Below, piece after piece: positions 24,275-33,827 of a stretch of DNA of 64,000 nt; positions within the stretch are counted from its first letter, which is position 1, and each line of letters begins with the position of its first letter. The position numbers and the translations under genes were made by a program. The stretch is taken from positions 1 through 64,000 of the forward strand of contig JAPCYS010003251.1 in assembly GCA_028641055.1 (NCBI GenBank), given 5' to 3'. The notes below the pieces were generated by a model, which saw only the letters and a program-made list of their open reading frames with translations, searched no databases and was not told where the DNA came from. This DNA is from Alopecurus myosuroides. Taxonomy: Eukaryota; Streptophyta; Magnoliopsida; Poales; Poaceae.

Positions 24275-24730
24275 TCAAGAGGGATAAAGCTCATGAGGGA
24301 GCTTGTTCTTCAGCGTACCCCTCTTCCTTGGGAAGTGATCCATGATTTTCTTGTGAGGGAACTGAAACTTGACATTCCCTTCCTTGGAGTCTATGATTGC
24401 ACCTGTAGTACGAAGAAAAGGTCTACCCAAAATAATAGGACTAGGGGATTTATCCCCCATATCCATAATAATGAAATCATCGGGTACGAAAGTCATGTGC
24501 AATTCAATCATAACATATTTTACTTGTCCTACAGCATGTTTAGTAGAGTTATCATCAAGGACAAATTCACTTGAGCACTTTTCTAAATTTTCTAGTTCTA
24601 GCAATTCATATAATTCTTTAGAGAGTACCGATACACTAGAACCTAGATCTAACATAGCATGGTGAATTTCTTTTCCAATTGAAACTAGCACCTTGGGAAT
24701 CCATGCATCCCCAAGGTTAGGAGGTATCAT
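24275..24730 (-). pseudogene. Aspartic protease of E2 (Athila-like)
   Basis: The 151-codon frame has AMLDLGSSVSVLS, the active-site region in which Athila-type proteases carry D-L-G instead of D-S/T-G, and the downstream IILGRPFLRTTGAIID segment. It would cleave the gag product. Upstream, in the linker to gag (24731-24925), at least one stop separates it from gag, so this copy is not a continuous polyprotein. Confidence 0.75.
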
Positions 24731-24925
24731 GGCCTCATTCTTGTACCTAGCAATTTTTTCTTACAAGACATGATTAGCAATATAAGATCCAAAGCCAGGT
24801 TGATTAACATTTATAGTGGGATCACTAGCAAATTTTTGTAGAGTAGCAATAAGTTCTTGCAAGCTATTTTTTTCTAAATCAAGCAATGGATCCTTAATTT
24901 CAGTAAGCATCATAATTTACTTACT

Positions 24926-26281
24926 CTATTTATCTAGCATGCTTGATTCATGAGGACTAATTCCATCTTTGCTAGCAAGATAAGACATATATGGAAGTAA
25001 ATATTCAGGGTACTTCACTATTTCATTCAAAGTTTCTTCTAAGCTAGTAGGGACATGCTCACTTGTATTCTCAGCAATATGATCAATATTTTCAATAATA
25101 GGAGCAGCAATAGTAATAGAATCCATTCCTACGCTAGGTTGTGCTTGTGGCTTTCCTGCTGACATGCTTAATAGAGTTGCTTGATTATCAGCTAATTTTG
25201 ACAATGATTTATCTAAATTCAAAGATTGAAGTTGCAATCCTTTAGTATCACTACTAATGGATGCAATAGACTTATTTAACTCATGTATCATAGCATTGTG
25301 ACTAGCAACTTGTTCCATAAGCAATTTATTAGATTCAGAAATTTCACTAGAAGGCTTCCACTTATTTTCATTACCATTAGGATATGGAACAAAAGGTTTA
25401 TTTGGCACATAAGGAGGTTTACTATATGAATTGTAAGAATTACCAAAACCATTGCTACCATAATTCCTAACAAAATTAACATCCACACTTTCAGAATTAC
25501 TACCAACTAGCTCCTGCAAAGGCACATTCTCCATATTTTGTTTATTAATAAAAGCAAGAATAGTGTCCATTTTAGAAGACAAATCATTGGTTTCTTCAAT
25601 TGAGTTTATTTTCTTAGTGGGATTGGGTGCTCTTTCAGTATTCCATTGACTATAATTTTGCAATATGCTTTCTAATATGCTCTTAGCCCCACCTACAGTT
25701 TTACTCATAAAGGCACCTCCAGCAGCAGAATCAAGTATATTTCTAGACATGTAGTTTAGACCATTATAAAAAGAGTGTAGTATGGTCCATTCATTTACTC
25801 CATGTGATGGGCATGTTCTAAGCATTAATTTAATTCTATCCCATGCCATGGTTACATGTTCATTATCATTTTGCCTAAATGAGAGGATATTATTCCTATT
25901 TTGCAAAATTTTAACGGGAGGATAATATTTCTTAATGAAAGCTTATTTTAAATCATCCGAAGACTTTATACTAGCTGTAGGTAGTGAAAGTAACCATTCT
26001 TTAGCCTTTACTCTAAGTGAAAAAGGAAATAATTTCAGTTTTAAAACACTACTTACCACATTTTTAAATTTTTGCATATCACCTATTTCCATGAAATCAT
26101 GAAGATGCATAGAGGCATCCTCCATAGCACTACCACCAAATTGCTCTCTAGTAATTAAATTCAATAAAATAGGACTTACTTCATATCTTTCAGTTTGTAT
26201 TTCAGGTGTAGTAATTGGCCTAGCAATGAATTGGTCATTGGGTGTATTTGTGTAGTCACTTAATTTACTTCTATCACCCAT
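24926..26281 (-). pseudogene. Gag of E2, interrupted
   Basis: It starts MGDRSKLSDYTNTPNDQF at 26281. The conserved gag core, KLKLFPFSLRVKAKEWLLSL, lies upstream of an in-frame stop at 25943-25945; the rest, including LRTCPSHGVNEW and SRNILDSAAGG, continues in the same frame to 24926. This is the retrotransposon gag domain of the Athila/Tat group. No zinc knuckle is seen. The product would form the particle shell; this copy is broken once. Confidence 0.8.
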
Positions 26282-26589
26282 TTTAACAGTTTTTATGTAG
26301 TTTTTAATTTTTTATGCAAACCTGACAAGTAAAGTAACTAGGAAAATTCGAAATACTAAAATAAACTAGATAACTAAATGCAAAACTAAAATAAAATATG
26401 CAAGACAAAACAAAAACAAAACAAAAACAAAAACAAGACAAGAAACAAAACAATCTACTTGAAAGAAGGTGGAGATAAAAAGGACGGTACTCACGTAGGT
26501 GCAACCTCCCCAAGCTTAGGTGTTTGCACACCTTGTTGGTGATGAAGACTTCTTGTGAGCTCCCTTGGACAACTCCTTCACCTATGGCT

Positions 26590-26606
26590 CCCCGGCAACG
26601 GCGCCA
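26590..26606 (-). other. tRNA-Asp primer-binding site of E2
   Basis: On the minus strand TGGCGCCGTTGCCGGGG is complementary to the 3' end of plant tRNA-Asp, the usual primer of Athila elements. It lies 10 bp from the LTR. Confidence 0.85.
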
Positions 26607-26616
26607 GAAAAACGCT

Positions 26617-28319
26617 TGATGGCTAGGTTGATACTCCAAGTGCAGAGTGTGTAGCTAGTGGAAATCCTTCTTCCCCACGAGGGTGACTCGAGGGTTTATA
26701 TCGAACTCTTGGGGAGCTAGTATTTCAGCAATTGTCTTCCAAGCTTTCTCCAGGATCCTGCAAACAAGTAGAGAATTTTGTGCCCTCAACCTCACCAAGT
26801 GGTTGTCAAGCACAAGGTGTGAGACTTCTAAATTGCAATGCAAAACTGAAAGTAAATGTGCAATAGTTAAATCTACTACTAAATGCAAATGAGAAAATAA
26901 ATATGCAATGAATTGTTTTTGTATTTTTGTGATGCAAGTGGTGATGGAGATAATGTAAATTCGAATTGGAGATGCAAGTAAAGTAAAGTGCAAATAAAGT
27001 AAATTGCAGCAAAGTAACTAGAGTGTTTTCTTATAATTAAAATAGGACCGAGGTTCATGGTTTCACACTTGCATTCACTCAAATAAAGTGGTAGACGGTG
27101 GACATAAAGAATTACATGTGAGATTAAAATAACATGTTTAACATTGAGTACTTTCATATGGGCAGCATGTCCTAGCATAGCTACGGTCATATTGATCCCT
27201 CTTATACTCCACCAAGATGCGAAATAAATCATAACACCTCGATAATTAAGGAAAAACCAGAGTATAGCTTTAAGTAATGTGACATGAAGTTGAAGTAAGA
27301 ACTTGCTAGATCTAGTCATGGAGATTGATTAGTGTCACTTCAAATCCCCGGTAACAAGGTACTCCTTTTTATCCCTAGTGAGGTAACTAAGAAAGGTTTA
27401 ACAAAACCTAAGTGGATCGCTGAACTTCTGTCACTTTCACAGCACTAGCCACACCCCGTTACTCCAACTAATGCACCCATCACCCCACACACGCTCTCAA
27501 GAACTAGATTGTTCAAAGCTAGCAAATAAGAACGGGGTACATAAGATACATCTACTCAAATAACTCAAAAGAAACAATTGCAATCTCAGATTCAATAACT
27601 CATAGAAAAGATCCACCACATAGGAATTACAACGGTGCCCGTAATCATGTGAGGCAGCTCATACGGATCTAATTAGGGAAGCACATAGAGAGAGAGATAC
27701 AAGTGCTACTTCCACAAACCCATAGCCCTGGGATGGACTACTCCATCTTCATGGAGATGTCAATGGAGATGACGTTGGAGGGGTAGGAGATCACACCGGC
27801 GGCGCCCCGCCGGAGTTTTCCCCCACCAATCTGGAACTCCAGGTCTCTTTTTTGGTGTTTCGGTGTTTCGGCGGCGCTCCTCCCCGTAAGGGTACGGGGG
27901 ACCATTTTTATAGTCGGTTTTAGGTCAAGACGGAGTCGGTAAGTCGAAGATGGATTGAATTAGGGCCACAGGGGCCAAAAGGGGGCCTCTCACGCGGCCA
28001 AGGAATCTGGCCGCGTGGAGGGTCCTCTTTTGGGCGTCCTTACCCAATTCTCGTGGATCCTTCGCCCGCAAGTCTTCTCCTTCCAAGAAAATGACCCCCG
28101 CAGATTTTCAGGTGATTTCGCGGAAGTTTGCCCCCTGAAACATCAAAAATATAGAAAACGGGGTTTCTGACAGGCAGGGTTAATTCCATAAAAGTTGGGG
28201 GACTTTGTAATTTAACCAAAATACTATAAAACATTGAATTATACCCTTATATGATGCAATATGTAATAGAAAACCATGTGAAAATATGCAAAATTCATCT
28301 ATGCATTTTACATGCATCA
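26617..28319 (-). repeat. 5' LTR of E2
   Basis: About 1.70 kb, matching 20219-21915, with a minus-strand TATAAAAA near 27903-27912. Read on the minus strand, it drives transcription leftward into gag. Confidence 0.85.
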
Positions 28320-29427
28320 AGCAGCAGTTTTCTTTCTCCCAACAAGCACCATACAAAACATGATTTAACAAAAATACTCTTTATGATACATCTAGAAAAC
28401 ATGAGAGTAATCAAATAATACTAATACAACTAACAACTTTGATAAGAGATGCATGCAAAACAGGAGCTGAATAAATGCAGCAGCCAAACAGAGACTAAGA
28501 ATACAACGTATTCTCATGAAAAAGCGGAGCGTGTCACTATCCAATAAAAGAATGTTGGGGTCCAACCAACCTTATTGAAAAAAGGTAAAAACAAAATGAA
28601 AGCAAAAGCAAAAGTAAACTGGAAAAAAAAGACGCTCCAAGTAAAGCACATAAGATGCGACCGAATAAATATATAGTTTCACTAGAAGTGACATGATAAT
28701 TTGTTGATGAAGAAGGGGATTCCTTGGGCATCCCCAATCTTAGACGCTTGAGTCTTCTTGGAATTTTCTTGGATGTACCACCGGGGCATCCCCAAGCTTA
28801 GGCTTTTCACTCTTCTTAATCACATCATATCATCCTCTTCTCTTGACCCTTGAAAACTTCCTTCACATCAAAATTCTCACAATCTTCATTAGCAACGTTA
28901 GTGCCATTGAAATAATAAATTCACATGGTTCAGTTTCAACACAAGTCTAACACTCAAAAACACATTATCTACTGTCACAACTTATTTCAAAACTCTTTTT
29001 CTCAAAATAACACCAAAAGAAAGAGATTAAGATGCAAATGCGATAAATGGTAGAAATCTGTCAAAACAGAACATCAGGTAAAGATCGATTTTTTAAAACA
29101 TCTTCTGTCGGTCAAATCAAAAAGTGGTATTCTAAGAAAAGTTTCTTATATAACTCCGGATTAAGCACAAAAAAGCTCAGGTCATTTTGAATTTTCTGTG
29201 ATTTTTAACGGAATTAACAGTGAACAGCAGAAATCCGAAATATAGGCTCAACTTTCCACTAGAGGCTTTACTTGGCTCAACAAAACACAAAAGAAAAGAT
29301 ACAGCGGGGTTGCTAAGGAAATAGACAACACCGATATGCAAAGCACACCAAAGAAAACGAAAGAAAACGGGTTGTCTCCCGGTTGCGCTTTTCTTTAACG
29401 CCTTTCAGCTAGGCATAAAAGGACAAC
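28320..29427 (-). other. Non-coding internal region of E1, right of E2
   Basis: The continuation of 18646-20218 after the E2 insertion. It is AT-rich with short ORFs only, plus one exact (28789-28800) and one altered (28731) copy of the TCCCCAAGCTTA motif. Confidence 0.6.
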
Positions 29428-29826
29428 TCAAGTATTTTCAAGTGAAGAAGCATCAACATCATATTTTGCTCTAATAATAGAGTTAAAAGGTAGCTTCATC
29501 TTCTTTCTAGGAAAGTGTTCCAAACCTTTCTTGAGGGCAAGTTGATATTTAATACTCCCCTCTTTCATGTCAATAATAGCACCAATAGTTCTAAGAAAAG
29601 GTCTTACCAAAACAATAGGACAAGAGGCATTGCATTCAATGTTAATAACAACAAAATCAACAGGGGCAAGGTTATTATTAACCATAATAAGAACATCATC
29701 AATTCTACCAAGAGTAGCATTATCAGCAAGATGAATATCCAAATAACAGTGTTCCAACGGTGGTAAATCAAGAATATCATAGAGCTTTTGAGGCATAACA
29801 GAGATACTAGCACCAAGATCACACAA
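29428..29826 (-). pseudogene. Aspartic protease of E1 (Athila-like)
   Basis: The 132-codon frame starts at CDLGASISVMP, the D-L-G-A active-site form of Athila proteases, and continues through PIVLVRPFLRTIGAIID. It is the counterpart of the E2 protease at 24275-24730. A stop separates it from the upstream reading frame (29833-30165), so it is not joined to gag in this copy. Confidence 0.75.
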
Positions 29827-29832
29827 AGCATT

Positions 29833-31593
29833 TCAATCAAAATCATTTAATTTTATATTAATGATAGGCTCCCAACCATCATCTAATTTCCTAGGGATAG
29901 ATGTCTCAAGTTTCAACTTTTCATCCCTAACTTTCATGAGAGCATTGGTAATATGTTTAGTAAAGGCCATATTCATGGCACTAGCATTGGGACTTCTAGC
30001 AAGATTTTGTAGAAACATAATAACTTCAGAGATGTTGCAATCATAAAAATCAATATTATTATCATCAAAAGTAATGGAACCGTTAACTCCTACATCTTTA
30101 AAAATTTCAACACTTTTATCAAAAGCACTTTCAGCAGTTTGAGGCAATTTAGCACGTTTCACCAAAGGAGTATGGACTTTATTAACACCGACTACTTTAC
30201 CATTGATAGTAGGAGGTTTACTAGCACTTGGAACTTAAGTTTTACTAGTGGTTGTGATAGTGCAAACTCTAGCAATATTATTCTTTTTATACAATTCATC
30301 CTCTCTTTCCCACCTAGCACGTAATTCAACCATCAATCTAACATTATTGTCTATTTGAATTTGATGGCATTGGTTGCAGCAAAAGGATTATCTTCAATAG
30401 TTTCAGTTTTAGCAGCCATTTTATTTATCGAAGAAAATTGTGCCTCTGACAGGGCCGAAATACTAATCTCAGCACTAGAAATTTTTACCTTGCAAACCAG
30501 AGATTTCACTATTCAAATTTCCAATTTGTTGGCTAATAGTTCTCAAGATAGCAGATTGTTCTTCCATAGTTTTAGTAAACAACTTATTTTGTTCATATTG
30601 CATTTGCATAAAGTTCTTAGTTGCTTTTTCAACTTCTACAATCCTTTCCTCTCTAGGCATTACAGATCTACCATAAGAATAACCACTACCACTATTAGGA
30701 GGATAGAGCTTATAATTATTTCCACCAAAAATATTTCTATAAGCATTGTTGTTAAAATTATTATTTCTAATAAAGTTTACATCAATATTCTCTTCTTGAG
30801 AAACCAAAGAGGCTAAAGGAACATTATTAGGATCAACTTGAGCTTTAACATTAACAGGCATATGCATAATAGCATCAAGCCTTTCACTCAAAGATGAGGT
30901 TTCCTCAACAGAATTTACCTTCTTACCTTGTGGAGCTCTCTCAGTGTGCCATTCTGAATAATTTATCATCATATCATCAAGAAGCTTTGTTGCATTGCCC
31001 AAAGTGATGGACATAAAGGTACCTCCAGCAGTTGAATCCAATAGGTTCCTTGAGGAGAAATTCAGTCCTACATAAAAGGTTTGTATAATCATCCAAGTAG
31101 TCAGTCCATGAGTGGGACAATTCTTCACCATAGTTTTCATTCTTTCCCAAGCTTTAGCAACATGTTCATTATCAAATTGCTTAAAATTCATTATGTCACT
31201 TCTTAGGGATATAATCTTAGCAGGAGGATAATATTTTCCAATGAAAGCATCTTTACACTTAGTCCATGAATAAATACTATTTCTAGGAAAAGATAGCAAC
31301 CATTCTTTAGCTCTTTCTCTCAAAGAGAAAGGAAATAATTTTAGTTTAATAATATCTCCATCTACATCTTTATATTTTTGCATCTCACATAGTTCAACAA
31401 AATTATTAAGGTGGGCAGCAGCATCATTAATACTAATACCAGAAAATTATTATTTTATCACAAGATTTAATAAAGCAGGTTTAATCTCATAGAAAGCAGC
31501 AGTAGGAGCAGGTGGAGCAATAGGTGTACAAATAAAATCATTGTTGTTTGTGCTAGTGAAGTCACACAACTTAGTATTATCAGAGGAACTCAT
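29833..31593 (-). pseudogene. Gag and linker region of E1, interrupted
   Basis: The frame starts near 31593 (ATGAGTTCCTCTGATAAT on the minus strand) and meets two adjacent stops near 31444-31449. It is then open from 31383 to 30475, with the core KLKLFPFSLRERAKEWLLSF and the NLLDSTAGGTF segment. A further open stretch (30165-29833) links to protease. It is paralogous to the E2 gag. The many lesions show that E1 is the oldest layer of the nest. Confidence 0.75.
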
Positions 31594-31753
31594 TTTAGCG
31601 AAATAAAAAGCAAGCAAATAAATTAATAACAGCTATGAAGTGAACTTTTTTTCAATATAGAGAAGAAAAACAAGACAAAAATAAAAAACAAGACAATAAA
31701 CAAAATAAAGAGGTTGAGAGTGAGAGACTCCCCTTGCCAGAAGACTTCTTCCT

Positions 31754-31770
31754 CCCCGGCAACGGCGCCA
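31754..31770 (-). other. tRNA-Asp primer-binding site of E1
   Basis: The same TGGCGCCGTTGCCGGGG as in E2, 15 bp from the LTR. It supports the minus-strand orientation and the Athila-type assignment. Confidence 0.85.
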
Positions 31771-31785
31771 GAAAAATCCTTGCTT

Positions 31786-33039
31786 TGTGTTGTTGGGAAC
31801 CCCAAGAGGAGGGTGTGATGAGAACATCGGTAGGAGTTTTCCCATTAGTGAAGAACTAGGGTTATCAATCCAGTAGGAGAAAGAGAATCTTCGGAAGGTT
31901 GATGCCACTAACGGTGGTGCTAGCGCTTCACCGGTGTCAGCAACAACGTGGAACCTGCACACAACACAACCAAATACTTTGCCCCAACGGTACAGTGAGG
32001 TTGTCAATCTCACCGGTCTGGCTGAAAACAAAGATTAGACGTATAGTATGAAAAACAGTGTATGCTTGCAATAAGTAAAGAAAACAGGAAAATGTTGTGG
32101 TCTGTTTAACGGTGTGGAAAATGGACCGGGGTTCATAGTTTCACTATTGGTGTCTCTCCATAAAAGATAGCATGATGGGTGAACAAACTACAGCTGGGAA
32201 ATTGACAAACAGAGGTTGCACCGTAGTGCACAATATAACATGAAGATTACTATGGTATTTATTGCGGGCATTACAATAAGATACATAGACCGACATCCAT
32301 CTACATCTATGACTAATAATCCACCCTCGGGTTATCATCCAAACCCCCTTAGGTATTAAGTTGCAAGCAACAGATAATTGCATTAAACAAAGTGTGTAAT
32401 GTAAGCAATGAATATGCACGCGGGCACTCTCACCGATGTTTTCTCCCTAATGGCAACATCACATCCTCCCCCTTCACGTTTCTGTCACTCGAGCAAGGCA
32501 ACAAGGAGGCATGAACCCACTATCAAGCATAAAAACTCCCTCTTGGAGTCACTAACAACTACTTGGCCAGAGCAACCACTAGCAACGGAAAGCAGGGAAG
32601 ATCACAAATAACATATGCAATAAAGACTATAATCAACTTGGCATAAGGTCAATATTTATCGGATCCCAGCAAAGACAACATGTAGAATTACATAAGATCA
32701 ATCTCGATCATGATAGGCAGCTCACGAGATCTAAACATGGAGGCATATGAGGAGGAGACAACCATCTAGCTACAGCTACGAACCCGTAGTCCAGGGATGA
32801 ACTACTCACGCATAACTCCAGAGGCAGGCATGGTGATGTAGAAGCCTCCGGTGATGATTTCCTCTCCCGCAAGGTTCCGGAAAACAGCTTCAGAACCCTC
32901 CCGGTATAGGGTTGACGGTGACGGCGGTTGCGGAACTTTTTTGGGGATTTATATCAGGTGCTTAGGGTTTTCCATCCGGGGGGTTAAATACGCGAAAGGG
33001 CAAAGGCGGTGGAGCTCCAGGGGCCCCACACCTATAGGT
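31786..33039 (-). repeat. 5' LTR of E1, truncated
   Basis: It matches 2691 to about 3945 and breaks off after CCTATAGGT at 33039. About 335 bp present in the 3' LTR (the U3 start) are absent, and foreign DNA follows at once. Confidence 0.85.
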
Positions 33040-33147
33040 ATGTTAGAAAGGCAAGGACTGCTCATCCGCGAATATTTCTTCACGACTTTTGCGAGTAAAG
33101 AGTTTTTCCTTGTTTGAATTCACGCACAAGGATTTTGCATTTGTGTT

Positions 33148-33434
33148 TTCCTGTCCATACAAGAGAATTTTCTTGTCCGCAAGCCTTGTTGTGCCTATAC
33201 GAAAGAATTTTCGTGTCAAGGGCTTTTGTGCGAAAGAGTTTTCACGTATTGATATGTCCATACGAAAGAAATTTCGTGTTATGGAGTTTATGCGAAAGAG
33301 TTTTCGCGTCTTGATGTGTCCATACGAAAGAAATTCCGTGTTATGGAGTTTATGCGAAAGAGTTTTCGCGTCTTGATGTGTCCATACGAAAGAAATTTTG
33401 TGTTATGGATTCTACCCGAGAGAATTCTCGGGTT
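33148..33434. repeat. Tandem array of about 62-bp units rich in short hairpins
   Basis: Clear unit starts (TTGATRTGTCCATACG) lie at 33249, 33311 and 33373, exactly 62 bp apart; older, diverged units precede them from about 33148. Each unit holds short inverted repeats such as GCGAAAGAGTTTTCGC; the last is the perfect 18-bp palindrome CCCGAGAGAATTCTCGGG (33415-33432). The array lies in what would be the 3' untranslated part of E3, upstream of the antisense promoter. Confidence 0.85.
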
Positions 33435-33724
33435 TGATGACGTACACAATGATGTCATTGTGCACTTTGTTCGCTCTGACTCCTCCCGATGGGACATGAC
33501 GAAGTGAAAACAGGGCGCGCTGGCCCACCTTGTTAGCCTTTTGACCGGAAACGAGACGTCGTTTCCTGTTTTTCCGCGAGCCACGCACAGTAAATATGCA
33601 CGATCTGCTGTTAAGATAGTGGCATAAAACAGCTTTCCACAGCCGCTTCGTTTCTACTCCCCTCGTGGCAGCCGCGATGGACGCCACGTCGCTTGATCTG
33701 CGGCCCAGATGGGTTTGGTTTGTG

Positions 33725-33732
33725 TATAAATA
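33725..33732 (+). promoter_or_regulatory. TATA box of the antisense gene in E3
   Basis: TATAAATA lies 103 bp before the ATG at 33828, in a C/T-rich leader typical of a plant core promoter. Direction is opposite to the retrotransposon transcript. Confidence 0.6.
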
Positions 33733-33827
33733 TCCATCCTTAGCGGAAAGTAAAACTTCCCAGTCATTTGCTTCCCTTTCTTCTTCCTTGCGCGCATCTC
33801 CTCCTCTTCAAGTGCTCACTAGCTCTC

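Larger units (their letters stand above)
20219..28319 (-). mobile_element. E2: second Athila-like gag-protease element nested in E1
   Basis: The LTRs are 20219-21915 and 26617-28319, both starting TGATGGCTAGG. Next to the right LTR lies a tRNA-Asp primer site (26590-26606), and next to the left LTR a polypurine tract (21916-21927, minus strand). Only gag (26281-24926) and protease (24730-24275) are encoded; 21928-24274 has no polymerase motif. Flanking 5-mers are AAGAG (left) and AGCAG (right), which are not identical, so the target duplication is mutated or an LTR end is off by a few bases. The two LTRs differ by roughly a few percent, so E2 is older than the Tekay-type insertion. Confidence 0.85.
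2691..33039 (-). mobile_element. E1: Athila-like Ty3/gypsy element, gag-protease only, carrying two nested elements
   Basis: Read on the minus strand, the order is 5' LTR (right, 31786-33039, truncated), tRNA-Asp primer site (31754-31770), gag, aspartic protease, a long non-coding stretch, polypurine tract and 3' LTR (left, 2691-18629, split by another element). Without its insertions E1 would be about 8 kb. No reverse transcriptase or integrase sequence is seen anywhere between protease and 3' LTR, so E1 was probably non-autonomous. The internal region is interrupted by E2 (20219-28319) and the 3' LTR by the Tekay-type element (4142-18485). Gag and protease carry several stops. Confidence 0.85.

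Noticed and set aside
24293..24665. Plus-strand frames opposite the E2 protease.
   Set aside because: They mirror the real minus-strand protease frame and have no motif of their own.
26590..26606. Match to tRNA-Asp, and likewise at 31754-31770.
   Set aside because: Only the 3' 17 bases match and they lie beside LTRs, so these are primer-binding sites and not tRNA genes.
33148..33434. CRISPR-like spaced repeats.
   Set aside because: The units are head-to-tail with no unique spacers, in a plant retrotransposon with no cas genes.
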